NCBI GenBank assembly: GCA_013032095.1
Contig: WQBJ01000002.1
Span: 317,501-381,500, forward strand
Reading direction: 5' to 3'
Source of the DNA: Ruegeria atlantica
GTDB lineage: Bacteria > Pseudomonadota > Alphaproteobacteria > Rhodobacterales > Rhodobacteraceae
Length of the DNA stretch: 64,000 bases
Shown here in pieces: positions 1 through 10,824 of this stretch. Below the pieces are notes generated by a model, which saw nothing but the letters and a program-made list of their open reading frames with translations, searched no databases and was not told the DNA's origin. Made by a program: the position numbers and the translations under genes. Within the stretch, counting starts at the first letter, position 1; each line of letters begins with the position of its first letter.

Positions 1-492
1 TCGCGACACTTTGATCGCCAGTAGGATGGTTTTCTCGCCTTGCGTATAAAATGCAATTGCGCCGGCTTTGGGTTTTTCGACAATCCGTTCGAGCTGCGTC
101 AGAATTCTGTCTTCGGTGGTCGCTGAAAGAAGCGAGCGTACCAATTTGTGGTCAAGGAAGACTTCAGCTTTACTAAGGCTATAGTCAGATTTCTGCCATC
201 CTGCAGGCGCATCTGGCAAAGTTGTCTTTGCATCAAAGGGCAAAGAAAGGAAAATGCCGTCGCGGAAGCTGATGATCACACGCGACAGCGACCCTAGCCC
301 ACCACATCTGCGGCGGCACCCGTCCTCGCGCGCTTGTTCATACTCTTCGTTTTTTTCATCCAACCATGTATTTATGCTGTCGCGCGAAGCCGTTCTCTTG
401 TCCTCGGTCATACTAGTTTCGAAGGCCATCAAGGCCGCGCCGAGGATCAGAATGAAGCCTAAAAAGAAAATCGCCTTTGCAAGTCTTCTCAT
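1..492 (-). CDS. membrane-anchored protein of unknown function, C-terminus cut by window edge
   Basis: An open minus-strand frame of 164 codons runs from an ATG at 490-492 to the first base of the window without a stop. The N-terminus has two Arg and a Lys followed by a strongly hydrophobic stretch (about residues 8-24), so it looks like a signal anchor with the rest of the protein in the periplasm. The soluble part has a charged region (residues 30-57) with two Cys close together near residues 58-62 and no family I recognise. It lies about 175 nt from the end of sfsA on the same strand. Its C-terminus is unseen, so family assignment is not possible here. Confidence 0.6.
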   Translation of the reverse strand, partial: MRRLAKAIFFLGFILILGAALMAFETSMTEDKRTASRDSINTWLDEKNEEYEQAREDGCRRRCGGLGSLSRVIISFRDGIFLSLPFDAKTTLPDAPAGWQKSDYSLSKAEVFLDHKLVRSLLSATTEDRILTQLERIVEKPKAGAIAFYTQGEKTILLAIKVSR

Positions 493-667
493 ACCAATAC
501 CGCCCGTCCCTGCCAGTGATTAAACTTGATATCAACGACAGGTGATCGACCTTTGTCGGCAGGGTTAGATCACTCGCATTCACGCGCCGAAGAACCTGAA
601 TTGAAACATAGCCAGATTAACAACTTTTGCGAGTGGGTGATATAATTACTTCTCGCATAACGCTAAT

Positions 668-1366
668 TTATGGTTCTTGCAACAGGTTGACCCACACCCC
701 TTCCGGCGTAATCCGCGTTCTATAGACCAACCGCTCAACCCCTTGCGCCTGTGCTGAGTCAAACGCCGCTGCATAGGCCGGGTCGATATCGGCGGCCAAT
801 GCAAACCGGTCGCAATCGGTGCGCTGGATCAGGTACAGCATAATCGCCCGGTGGCCCTGTGCCGCCATCGAGGCCAGTTCGCCCAGATGTTTGGTGCCGC
901 GTGCGGTGACGCTGTCGGGGAACTCGGCCAGACCCGGCTCGCGCGACAGGGTGACGCTTTTGATTTCGACATAGGCATCCGGCAGACCCGGCTGAGTCAG
1001 CAGAAAGTCGATACGGCTGTTTTCGCCGTATTTCACCTCGGGGCGGACGGTTTCATAGGCGGACAGTTCGGGGATTTCACGCGCTTCCAACGCTGCGCGC
1101 AGGGCCTTGTTCGGGATGGACGTATCGACGCCGGTGAAATGGCCGTTTTCGTGGTCGACCAGCCGCCAGCCGTATTTCAGTTTTTTCTTCGGGTCGTCGT
1201 TGGGTTCCAGCCAGATTTTCTCACCCGGTTCCGCCAACCCCATCATCGAGCCCGGATTGGCGCAGTGGGCGGTGACCTCGCGCCCGTCCTCCAGCGTGCA
1301 ATCCGCCAGAAAGCGTTTGTAGCGGCGGATCAGGCGGGCGGGGACAAGGGGGGTTTCAAATCGCAT
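668..1366 (-). CDS. sfsA: DNA/sugar fermentation stimulation protein SfsA
   Basis: The 232-residue product has the usual SfsA length and carries the N-terminal OB-like part (RYKRFLADCTLEDG, then AHCANPGSM) and the nuclease-like core with SRIDFLL and AYVEIKSVTL, where the D, E and K fit a restriction-endonuclease-type metal site. SfsA proteins bind DNA and were first linked to maltose gene expression in E. coli; a nuclease role is inferred from the fold. It is divergent from the CinA-like operon, with only 51 nt between the two start codons, so the two promoters must lie very close together. The start is the ATG at 1364-1366. Confidence 0.92.
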   Translation of the reverse strand: MRFETPLVPARLIRRYKRFLADCTLEDGREVTAHCANPGSMMGLAEPGEKIWLEPNDDPKKKLKYGWRLVDHENGHFTGVDTSIPNKALRAALEAREIPELSAYETVRPEVKYGENSRIDFLLTQPGLPDAYVEIKSVTLSREPGLAEFPDSVTARGTKHLGELASMAAQGHRAIMLYLIQRTDCDRFALAADIDPAYAAAFDSAQAQGVERLVYRTRITPEGVWVNLLQEP

Positions 1367-1417
1367 GTCTCAGGGCCTATACCTGCCCTAACGGTCGATC
1401 AAGAGGGGGCGCGCGCC

Positions 1418-2140
1418 ATGGCAAATCCAACCGCTGCAATGCTGGTGATCGGGGATGAAATCCTCTCGGGCCGGACCCGTGACGCGAATATGCATTACCT
1501 TGCCGGTGAATTGACCAAACACGGTATCGACCTGAAAGAGGTGCGGATCGTCAGCGACGATGCTCCGCCGATAGAGGCAGCGGTCAAGGAGCTGTCCGAA
1601 GGCTTTGACCATGTGTTTACAAGCGGTGGGATCGGTCCCACGCATGATGATATCACTGCCGACTGCATCGCACGCGCTTTCGGGGTGCCTATCGACATAC
1701 GCGATGACGCGCGTGCCTTGTTGCAGGCGCATTATGACAAATCCGGGCTGGAGCTGAACGAGGCCCGGATGCGCATGGCCCGAATTCCCGAAGGGGCTGC
1801 ACTGATCGAGAACCCGGTCTCGACCGCACCGGGATTTACCATCGAAAACGTGCATGTGATGGCTGGGGTGCCGTCCGTGTTTCAGGCGATGGTCGCAAGC
1901 GTTCTGCCCGGCCTGACCGGAGGAAGCCCGCTGTTGTCTCAGACTCTGCGGGTGGATCGGGGCGAGGGCGATATCGCGGCGACTCTCTCGAATCTGGCCG
2001 GGGAGTTTCAGGACCTCTCGATCGGGTGTTATCCGTTCCAGATCAACGGTGTATTTGGTGCCAATGTGGTCGTGCGCGGCACCGACGGTGCTCGCATCGA
2101 CGCCGCCACCACCCGTCTTGCGAAAGAGCTGGATCTGTGA
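1418..2140 (+). CDS. molybdopterin-binding domain protein (CinA N-terminal type)
   Basis: The 240-residue protein is a stand-alone MoCF/CinA N-terminal domain. It begins AAMLVIGDEILSGRTRD and has the diagnostic TSGGIGPTHDDIT loop near residue 75. In full-length CinA this domain acts as an ADP-ribose pyrophosphatase; the C-terminal nicotinamide-nucleotide deamidase domain is absent here, as in many alphaproteobacterial homologues. An in-frame extension upstream to 851 is antisense to sfsA and is rejected; the ATG at 1418 is preceded by AAGAGGGGG at good spacing. The stop overlaps the GTG start of the next gene (GTGA), so the two are translationally coupled. Confidence 0.87.
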   Translation: MANPTAAMLVIGDEILSGRTRDANMHYLAGELTKHGIDLKEVRIVSDDAPPIEAAVKELSEGFDHVFTSGGIGPTHDDITADCIARAFGVPIDIRDDARALLQAHYDKSGLELNEARMRMARIPEGAALIENPVSTAPGFTIENVHVMAGVPSVFQAMVASVLPGLTGGSPLLSQTLRVDRGEGDIAATLSNLAGEFQDLSIGCYPFQINGVFGANVVVRGTDGARIDAATTRLAKELDL

Positions 2141-2847
2141 GCGTCGACTGGCCCAATATCGTTGATGTCACCTGGCCCGCTGCCGGGTACGAACAACTGG
2201 GACCGTTCCGGTTACGGCAGGGTCAGGGTGGAGGATCACGCGTGTCGGCTGCCAGTGCGCTGGGCTCGGTGACAGAAGCCGATATCGACGCCGCCGAGGT
2301 TGCGATGCGGGCGATGGGGCAAAAGCGCATCTTCTGCCTGCGCCCGGGGGACGAGGCGCTGGATGCGCAACTGACCGCGCGCGGGTATCAGGTTCTGGAC
2401 CCGGTCAACATCTATGCCTGTCCTGTCAGTCATCTGACGGACACGCCGATCCCCCGCGTCACGGTTTTCCTCACGCCCGAACCGCTGGCGATCATGCGCG
2501 AGATCTGGGCGAAAGGCGGCATCGGCCCGGCGCGAGTGGCGGTGATGGAACGCGCGCGGGGGCCAAAAACCGGCCTGCTGCTGCGCCACAACGATCAGCC
2601 CGCCGGGACCGGTTTTGTTGCGACTCACGACGGGGTCGCGATGGTGCACGCGCTGGAAATCCTGCCCGATCATCGCCGTCAGGGGCTGGGCGGCTGGGCC
2701 ATGCGCGCCGCCGCCTTTTGGGCGCGGGACAACGGGGCAGAAACTCTCAGCGTGATCTGCACCAAGGCAAATGCCGGGGCCAACGGGCTTTATCGCGCGC
2801 TCGGGATGGAGATTGTTGGCGAATACCACTACCGTCAGTTTGTCTAA
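2137..2847 (+). CDS. GNAT family N-acetyltransferase
   Basis: The 236-residue protein has a GNAT domain in its C-terminal half. The acetyl-CoA loop is RRQGLGGWA followed by a helix, and the family-typical end ANAGANGLYRALGMEIVGEYHYR is seen. The N-terminal half is divergent and may be a degenerate second GNAT-like domain that positions the substrate, which cannot be told from sequence. The GTG at 2137 overlaps the stop of the previous gene by four bases. It sits in a forward operon with the AhpD-like protein 14 nt downstream. Confidence 0.82.
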   Translation: MSVDWPNIVDVTWPAAGYEQLGPFRLRQGQGGGSRVSAASALGSVTEADIDAAEVAMRAMGQKRIFCLRPGDEALDAQLTARGYQVLDPVNIYACPVSHLTDTPIPRVTVFLTPEPLAIMREIWAKGGIGPARVAVMERARGPKTGLLLRHNDQPAGTGFVATHDGVAMVHALEILPDHRRQGLGGWAMRAAAFWARDNGAETLSVICTKANAGANGLYRALGMEIVGEYHYRQFV

Positions 2848-2861
2848 GGAGAGAGCCTGAC

Positions 2862-3434
2862 GTGACTGACCAGAAATTGCCCACCGCGCTGAACTTGCCG
2901 ATGGTGAACCCGCTGCCGCCCGAGACGCAGAAATACTTTGATATTTGCGTGGAAAAGCTGGGCTTTGTGCCGAATGTGCTGCGGGCCTATGCGTTTGATA
3001 TCGACAAGCTGAACGCCTTCACCGCGATGTATAATGACCTGATGCTGGGCGACAGCGGCCTCAGCAAGCTGGAGCGTGAGATGATCGCGGTAGTCGTGTC
3101 GGCGATCAACAAATGCTTCTATTGCCTCGTGGCTCATGGCGCGGCGGTGCGGCAACTGTCGGGTGATCCGCTACTGGGTGAGATGCTGGTGATGAATTAC
3201 CGCGTGGCATCGCTGGACCCGCGCCAGCGCGCCATGCTGGATTTTGCCGCCAAGATGACATCTGCCAGCACAGAGATTGAAGAACCCGACCGCCAGCGTC
3301 TGCGGGATGCGGGGTTCTCTGACCGGGATATCTGGGACATCGCCAATGTCACCGGATTTTTCAACATGTCGAACCGGGTTGCCAGCGCGACGGCCATGGT
3401 TCCAAACGATGATTACCACGCGCAGGCCCGATGA
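2862..3434 (+). CDS. peroxidase-related enzyme, AhpD/carboxymuconolactone decarboxylase-like
   Basis: The 190-residue protein has the AhpD-type active-site signature C85-x2-C88-x3-H92 within NKCFYCLVAHG, preceded by the LEREMIAVVVSA helix typical of the 'uncharacterized peroxidase-related enzyme' subfamily. Proteins of this family reduce peroxides through the Cys pair, but substrates of this subgroup are not known. The start is the GTG at 2862, with GGAGAG upstream. Its TGA overlaps the ATG of the OmpA-like gene (ATGA), so it is the third member of a coupled operon. Confidence 0.87.
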   Translation: MTDQKLPTALNLPMVNPLPPETQKYFDICVEKLGFVPNVLRAYAFDIDKLNAFTAMYNDLMLGDSGLSKLEREMIAVVVSAINKCFYCLVAHGAAVRQLSGDPLLGEMLVMNYRVASLDPRQRAMLDFAAKMTSASTEIEEPDRQRLRDAGFSDRDIWDIANVTGFFNMSNRVASATAMVPNDDYHAQAR

Positions 3435-4333
3435 TCCGAATTGCCTCTCTGATCCTTATACTGCTGGCTGGACCGTTGGCTGCGCAGGACCTGACCCTAC
3501 CTGCGGGTGCGCGTCAGATCAGCGACAGGACTAGCCCGTTGGACAGTTATGACTTGCCTACCGGTCCTTTTGCGGATGGTAGCCTGCCAGTGCGGCAGAT
3601 CGAAGGTCGGGTCGAGCGGCTCACTTGGCGTGTGCAGTCGGGGTCTAGCACCACGCTGCAACTCCTTGCGCCATTGCGCGAGCAGATCGTTGCACAGGGC
3701 TACGAGGTGCTGTTCGAATGCGAGGCCCGTTCCTGTGGTGGGTTCGATTTCCGCTTTGGCACCGAGGTGGTCCCGACACCCGACATGTATGTGGCCATTC
3801 AAGACTACCGCTTTCTATCCGCCACGCGCGGGGACGATGTGCTGAGCCTGCTTGTCAGCCGTAACCCACCCAGCGGGTATATACAGATGATCCGCGTCAC
3901 CCCTGTTGATGCCGAAACACCTCCGCCGCTGGTGATCGAGGAAACGGTCAATCAGTCAGGCGGTCTGACATCGGCGCTTGAACAGAACGGGCATGTCATT
4001 TTGGATGATCTGCATTTCCGCACCGGAGAGATCACGCTGGGCGACGGTCCTTTTGCCTCGCTAACCGAGATTGCCGACTATCTGACCGCCAATCCGGGTA
4101 CACGACTGGCGCTTGTAGGACACACGGACGACACTGGCGCGTTGGACGCCAATATCTCGGTCAGCACTGGCCGTGCGCAGGCGGTACGCGCCCGTCTGAT
4201 CGAAGCGCATGGGGTAGCCGCAGACCGGCTTGAGGCCCGCGGCATCGGATATCTTGCCCCGCTCACGTCGAATGCCTCACCCGAAGGCCGCGAGTTGAAC
4301 CGCCGTGTCGAGGCAGTTTTGCTGGTCAACTGA
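3431..4333 (+). CDS. OmpA family outer-membrane/periplasmic protein
   Basis: The 300-residue protein has a signal peptide (residues 1-19, ending GPLAAQ). Its N-terminal domain of about 170 residues is unassigned and contains a CEARSCGGF pair of Cys that could form a disulfide. The C-terminal 110 residues are an OmpA/MotB domain: LHFRTGEITL, then LALVGHTDDTGA, and the closing GRELNRRVEAVLL, which fit peptidoglycan binding. It likely tethers the outer membrane or a periplasmic complex to the cell wall. The ATG overlaps the stop of the peroxidase-like gene. Confidence 0.87.
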   Translation: MIRIASLILILLAGPLAAQDLTLPAGARQISDRTSPLDSYDLPTGPFADGSLPVRQIEGRVERLTWRVQSGSSTTLQLLAPLREQIVAQGYEVLFECEARSCGGFDFRFGTEVVPTPDMYVAIQDYRFLSATRGDDVLSLLVSRNPPSGYIQMIRVTPVDAETPPPLVIEETVNQSGGLTSALEQNGHVILDDLHFRTGEITLGDGPFASLTEIADYLTANPGTRLALVGHTDDTGALDANISVSTGRAQAVRARLIEAHGVAADRLEARGIGYLAPLTSNASPEGRELNRRVEAVLLVN

Positions 4334-4381
4334 GCTTGGTGATATAGGTCAAGCTAACGATCGCAATCAAAGGAGCCCGAT

Positions 4382-5101
4382 ATGGCTGAGCAGACGCATT
4401 CCCCTCAGGCGTTGATCGTAGGCGCCGGGGCTGGCCTGTCAGCCTCATTCGCGCGGGCACTGGCGCGCGAAGGTTATGCGCTGCATCTGACCGCGCGTGA
4501 TGTCGCGAAACTGGAACCTCTGGCCGCCGAAACGGGCGCGACTCTGCACCAATTGGATGGCACAAATGTCCAGGGTGTGGCCGAATTGGTTGCGGGTTTT
4601 CCGGGTGAGTTGCGCGTTGCCTGTTATAACCCTTCGGCCCGTCAGCGCGGCCCGATCACCGAGTTGGATCCTGAAACTGTTCGCAAATCGGTCGAGGTCA
4701 CGGCGCACGGAGCCTTCTTGTTGGGTCAGGCCGCCGCCCGCCGAATGTTGGACCAGCCGATGCGTGACAACCGGCACGGCACCATCCTGTTCACTGGCGC
4801 ATCGGCTGGCGTCAAGGGCTTTCCACTGTCGGCGCCCTTTGCAATGGGTAAGTTCGCACAGCGCGGCCTGGCGCAATCCATGGCGCGGGAACTGCACCCC
4901 AAGGGCATTCACGTCGCTTGGATCAACATTGACGGCGGCATCCGAAATGCAGCACGCCCGGAACGCGTTGAGGCGACCGACAACCCCGACAGCATGCTGA
5001 ACCCGGATGCTATCGCGCAGGAATACATGCATCTAGTACATCAGGACCGATCCGCCTGGAGCGATGAGCTTACTTTGCGTCCTTGGGTGGAAAAGTTCTG
5101 A
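4382..5101 (+). CDS. SDR family protein with Tyr-to-Phe change at the catalytic position
   Basis: The 239-residue protein has the short-chain dehydrogenase Rossmann fold with a glycine-rich LIVGAGAGLS motif (residues 11-20) and a CYNPSA segment at the NNAG position. The catalytic region reads TGASAG (139-143) and then F153-A-M-G-K157: the Lys of YxxxK is present but the Tyr is Phe. This fits 'classical-like' SDRs that have lost or changed oxidoreductase chemistry. It lies 48 nt after the OmpA-like gene, with AAAGGAGCCC upstream of the ATG, and may have its own promoter or be the last gene of that operon. Confidence 0.82.
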   Translation: MAEQTHSPQALIVGAGAGLSASFARALAREGYALHLTARDVAKLEPLAAETGATLHQLDGTNVQGVAELVAGFPGELRVACYNPSARQRGPITELDPETVRKSVEVTAHGAFLLGQAAARRMLDQPMRDNRHGTILFTGASAGVKGFPLSAPFAMGKFAQRGLAQSMARELHPKGIHVAWINIDGGIRNAARPERVEATDNPDSMLNPDAIAQEYMHLVHQDRSAWSDELTLRPWVEKF

Positions 5102-5115
5102 TTTGAATAAAAAAA

Positions 5116-5135
5116 GCCCGCGCTGAAGCGCGGGC
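5116..5135. terminator. hairpin terminator between SDR gene and LysR gene
   Basis: GCCCGCGC-TGAA-GCGCGGGC forms a perfect 8-bp stem with a 4-nt loop 14 nt after the SDR stop. It is preceded by A-rich sequence (5107-5115), which reads as a U-tract for minus-strand transcripts; on the plus strand there is no T run after it. It may stop read-through from the LysR side as well as ending the plus-strand operon. Confidence 0.6.
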
Positions 5136-5558
5136 CGTCGAGGTTCACCGGGGGAGATATTGCAACTTGTTTGTAGTATTCCCCGGAAAAGCGTCAGTTT
5201 GTCGACGAAACGAAGACAAACCTAGGTCTTTTACGAGTTTGATTCTCGGCGAGGGTGCCTTTTTTGGCGCTGTTTCTAAGGGTGTGCAGCGTCAGCGAAA
5301 CCTATGGCGTTTGGCGAAATTCTGGTTCGAACTATTTGGCCCTAGAGCAGTGGTAGACCATGAAACTTTGGATCAAAGGCTTTGACGCGCCATTGTTCTG
5401 TTATTTAGCGGTGAACAACGAAATCCAAACAAGTCAACTGGACGTAAACTTGACTGCGGTGTGTCTTACCAAGGCAAGTTTGCATATCGCTGCTTGACCA
5501 CCGATTTCAGGCGTTTCAGCATTATGCGTTCGCCATGTATGTCGGGGTATTTTGCGAT
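5136..5558. other. non-coding gap downstream of the LysR gene
   Basis: These 423 nt contain no convincing gene. Short open frames (for example 5167-5385 and 5461-5661) have no good ribosome site or recognisable protein. A small inverted repeat, GTTTGTC at 5197-5203 with GACAAAC at 5215-5221, is the only structure noted. The region is more AT-rich than the flanking genes. Confidence 0.4.
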
Positions 5559-6473
5559 TTATGAGCCTGTCCAGTCCATCAGACCTTTGTCAGAGAAGGC
5601 TTCTACCAGAAAGTCGATGAAAGCGCGAACCTTGGGCTGGGTAAAGCGACCGGGCGGGTAAACTGCGTAGATACCCTGCACTTCATCGGGCAGCGATGGC
5701 ATTGCATCAAGCACCGCGCCGGACTTCAGCGCGTCGGCGTACAGATAGCTGGGCAGATACGCGATCCCCAGCCCCGAGATGGCCGCATTCAAAAGGGATT
5801 GACCGTCGTTGACGCTTAACCAACCTGCCGTGCGCACCTGACGTTTTTCACCCGAGGGTGCGGTTAGTCTCCAGACGTTGCCAGAAGACTGACTGGAATA
5901 ATGCAGCAACTTGTGTTCGTTCAGATCGTCGATCTTCTGCGGACGCCCGAATTTCTCGATATAGCTGGGCGCGGCGACCATACGTTTCACGGTTTCGGTC
6001 AGCTTGCGCGCGCGCAGGGTGCTGTCTTCCAACTCTCCAATACGCACCGCCACGTCGAACCCTTCAGAAATCAGTTCAACATAGCGGTTGTTCAGCACCA
6101 TGTTCACGGTGATATCCGGGTAGGCAGACAGAAATTCGGACAGGACCGGAGACAGGTGATTTACGCCGAAATCCGTTGCAACACTGATTCTCAGGAGCCC
6201 GGATGGGGCCGATTGCATTGATGTTACCAATGCATCCGCCTCGCCCGCGTCGTTCAGGACACGGCGGGCGCGGTCATAGTAGGCCAGCCCGATTTCAGTC
6301 GGCGAAACGCGCCGGGTCGTGCGGTTCAGCAGCCGCGCACCTAATCGCGCCTCAAGGCTCGATACGTGCTTAGATACGGCCGATTTGGAGATGCCCATCT
6401 TTTTCGCCGCGTCGGTGAAGCCACCCTGGTCCACCACGTTGGCGAAGGCTTCCATTTCGGTCAGTCTGTCCAT
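5559..6473 (-). CDS. LysR family transcriptional regulator
   Basis: The 304-residue protein starts MDRLTEMEAFANVVDQGG and has the LysR winged helix in the first 60 residues (SKSAVSKHVSSLEARLGARLLNRTTRR), then a substrate-binding-like domain. The N-terminal pattern fits the large CrgA/DmlR-like group of LysR proteins, which often regulate a neighbouring oxidoreductase. No target is certain: the DUF4399 gene is divergent across 228 nt and the atypical SDR lies downstream in convergent orientation. Confidence 0.9.
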   Translation of the reverse strand: MDRLTEMEAFANVVDQGGFTDAAKKMGISKSAVSKHVSSLEARLGARLLNRTTRRVSPTEIGLAYYDRARRVLNDAGEADALVTSMQSAPSGLLRISVATDFGVNHLSPVLSEFLSAYPDITVNMVLNNRYVELISEGFDVAVRIGELEDSTLRARKLTETVKRMVAAPSYIEKFGRPQKIDDLNEHKLLHYSSQSSGNVWRLTAPSGEKRQVRTAGWLSVNDGQSLLNAAISGLGIAYLPSYLYADALKSGAVLDAMPSLPDEVQGIYAVYPPGRFTQPKVRAFIDFLVEAFSDKGLMDWTGS

Positions 6474-6701
6474 TCTCGTACCCCAGGTCTTCTATTCATT
6501 GTCTCACTATTGGGGTCAATCTGGGCGGAAACTGGGCGGGTATGGGATAATATCAGGGATTCTAGGCAGATCGTTTGCAGTCGGGAAACGCGGAAACAGT
6601 GGTTTCCAAAGGCACTACAACCCAAAACATAAAGGGATTTAGGGCCTTTGACGCAGATATGGTATGATGAGAATGGCAAATTTGTGTCCACGGAGGAGAT
6701 C

Positions 6702-7142
6702 ATGAAAGCCTTTTTCGCCATTGCCGCAATATTCATGTCGGCCACCCTTGCGCTGGCTGGGGGGGAGACACCTTCCAACCCCGATGCCAAAGTCTATTTT
6801 GTGAATCTTTCAGATGGTGACACCGTACAGTCGCCCGTCACGGTGGTCTTTGGACTCAGCGGGATGGGCGTAGCCCCTGCCGGAACCGAGAAGGAAAACA
6901 CCGGCCATCACCACCTGCTGATCGACCGTCCTCCATTGGGTGAGGGCGAAGACGGCGCGGATGAACTGGCTTTCGGGCTACCGTCTGACGATAACCACCT
7001 GCATTTCGGCGGCGGCCAAACCGAGGTAACGCTGGATCTTGCCCCCGGTGAGCACACGTTGCAACTGGTGTTGGGTGATGCTGGTCACGTGCCGCATGCC
7101 ACCCCGATAGTGTCCGAGGTGATTACAATCACGGTGGAATAA
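6702..7142 (+). CDS. exported DUF4399 domain protein
   Basis: The 146-residue protein has a signal peptide of about 19 residues (IFMSATLALA) and one DUF4399 domain. Family features are VYFVNLSDGDTVQSPVTVVFGLSGMG, GHHHLLID and HLHFGGGQTEV, with many His that could bind metal. Its function is not known; similar proteins are sometimes misnamed RodA. The ATG at 6702 is preceded by CGGAGGAG at ideal spacing; longer upstream in-frame starts were rejected because they would bury the signal peptide. Confidence 0.84.
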   Translation: MKAFFAIAAIFMSATLALAGGETPSNPDAKVYFVNLSDGDTVQSPVTVVFGLSGMGVAPAGTEKENTGHHHLLIDRPPLGEGEDGADELAFGLPSDDNHLHFGGGQTEVTLDLAPGEHTLQLVLGDAGHVPHATPIVSEVITITVE

Positions 7143-7164
7143 ACATCAGCTGTAATGCTGGTGC

Positions 7165-8076
7165 CTAAAACAGAGTTCTAATGCCGAGTATCCAGAGCGG
7201 TAATGTTACGGCACTCAGAAGCGTCGATTGCGCGATCAGGGTAGCGACAAGTTTTCTGTCGGCCCCAAATCCTGACGCCAGAATATGCGCAGCGGAGGCA
7301 GTCGGAAGTGCAGCAAACAGGATCAGGACAGGGGCCAGACCATTGGCGCTGCCGATGAGCAGACAACTCACCAATGTCACGCCCGGCACCAATACCAATT
7401 GGGTCAAGCACACATAGGCGTTGAAACGCTCCATTTTTGCCAAGGCGTTCCAATTCATGGTGGCGCCGATGGAAATCAAGGCAATCGGGATCGCTGCTGC
7501 TGCAACCATTTCAAGCGGCGCAAGTATGGGGGCAGGAATAGTGATGCCAGTCAGGCCAACCGTGACACCCAAAACGCTTGCCAGCAAGAAAGGGTTCAGC
7601 ACGACTTTCGAAATCGTTTGAAAGATGCTCAGGCTTCCGCCACGAGAAAGTACAATGACCGCGAGCATATTGGCGACGGGAACTGCCATGCCAATTGCCA
7701 CCGCCATTTCGCCAATTACGTCTGGCCCAATCGTTTGAGATGCAACCAGTGCAATGGCCGAATTGAATCGCCAGACCGTTTGCCAACCGCCGGCAAAATC
7801 CAGAAACCTCTCCGGCCCGATGGGCCGCGCCAACCACCCCAAAAGCATTGCAAGAACAAGAATTGCCCAGACCGCTGGCCCAATCTGCAGAACTTCCGAA
7901 AAGGCAATCGGCCGTTTGCTGGCAGCAACAAACAACAATGCGGGAAAGAGGATTTCAAAGTTCAGCTTGTCCAGACCCTGCCAAGCGTTTTCCGACAAAC
8001 GTGCGCGGATTATCCCACCCAGCGCGACCATCAGAAAACTCGGCGCAAGTCCGAACAAAATGGTGGCAAACACCAT
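7165..8076 (-). CDS. AEC family membrane transporter (auxin efflux carrier-like)
   Basis: The 303-residue protein is hydrophobic throughout, with about ten predicted membrane segments in two halves separated near residue 150. It fits AEC/PIN-type permeases (ARLSENAWQGLDKLNFEILFPALLF at the start is typical). Bacterial members export or import small organic acids such as malate or malonate; the substrate here cannot be inferred. It ends 23 nt from the convergent DUF4399 gene and lies 97 nt downstream of fadH on the same strand. Confidence 0.86.
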   Translation of the reverse strand: MVFATILFGLAPSFLMVALGGIIRARLSENAWQGLDKLNFEILFPALLFVAASKRPIAFSEVLQIGPAVWAILVLAMLLGWLARPIGPERFLDFAGGWQTVWRFNSAIALVASQTIGPDVIGEMAVAIGMAVPVANMLAVIVLSRGGSLSIFQTISKVVLNPFLLASVLGVTVGLTGITIPAPILAPLEMVAAAAIPIALISIGATMNWNALAKMERFNAYVCLTQLVLVPGVTLVSCLLIGSANGLAPVLILFAALPTASAAHILASGFGADRKLVATLIAQSTLLSAVTLPLWILGIRTLF

Positions 8077-8173
8077 GGCAGGCTATTCCTTAGATCAACC
8101 TGCACTTATCTAAGTGGTCGGTATAAGTGTTCTTTGCGAATACCGACATGGCTATGTCGAAAATGACAAAGCC

Positions 8174-10267
<2,094 letters not shown>

Positions 10268-10338
10268 CTAACGTCACACCCTTTGCTGTTCCTCAAACGC
10301 TTGTTACAGAGTTTTCAGAGCAATTTACGAGGCCGCGC

Positions 10339-10824
10339 ATGACCCCCGAAGAGATCGCCAAACTGCCCTATCGCCCCTGTGTGGGGCTTATGCTGATGAA
10401 TGCCGAGGGCAAGATTTTCGTGGGCCAGCGCAATGATCGCCACAAAGAGGCTTGGCAGATGCCTCAGGGCGGCGTGGACAAGGGTGAAGATCCCCGCGAT
10501 GCCGCCCTGCGAGAACTGTGGGAAGAAACCGGTGTCACTGCTGATCTGGTCGAAGTCGTGGCTGAGACCAACGGTTGGCTGCCCTATGATCTGCCGCATG
10601 ACATTGTGCCCAAAATTTGGAAAGGCCGTTATCGCGGGCAGGAACAAAAATGGTTTCTGTTGCGTTTCACCGGTCGGGATGAGCAGATCAATATCGACAC
10701 CGAACACCCGGAATTCACCTGCTGGAAATGGCAGGACCCGGCAAGACTGGTCGAAGAGATCGTGCCGTTCAAACGTGAGGTGTATGAGCAGGTAGTCGCG
10801 GCCTTTGCCGATCACTTGGACTAG
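10339..10824 (+). CDS. rppH: RNA pyrophosphohydrolase (Nudix)
   Basis: The 161-residue protein has the RppH start [11 protein letters not shown] and a canonical Nudix box at residues 44-66 ([17 protein letters not shown] then WEETGV), giving the Gx5Ex7REUxEExGU pattern. RppH converts the 5' triphosphate of mRNAs to monophosphate, triggering decay, and also hydrolyses diadenosine polyphosphates. It is monocistronic as seen. Its TAG lies inside CTAG, which also holds the stop of the convergent NYN gene. Confidence 0.93.
   Translation: MTPEEIAKLPYRPCVGLMLMNAEGKIFVGQRNDRHKEAWQMPQGGVDKGEDPRDAALRELWEETGVTADLVEVVAETNGWLPYDLPHDIVPKIWKGRYRGQEQKWFLLRFTGRDEQINIDTEHPEFTCWKWQDPARLVEEIVPFKREVYEQVVAAFADHLD

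Noticed and set aside
851-1417. 5' extension of the CinA-like gene (429 aa version)
   Set aside because: It lies wholly antisense to sfsA; the product before 1418 has no domain, and the ATG at 1418 has a good ribosome site.
5136-5558. Small open frames as genes
   Set aside because: No ribosome sites, no protein features.
7285-8166. 293-codon plus-strand frame opposite the AEC transporter
   Set aside because: Low-complexity shadow of a membrane protein gene, with no ribosome site or recognisable domain.
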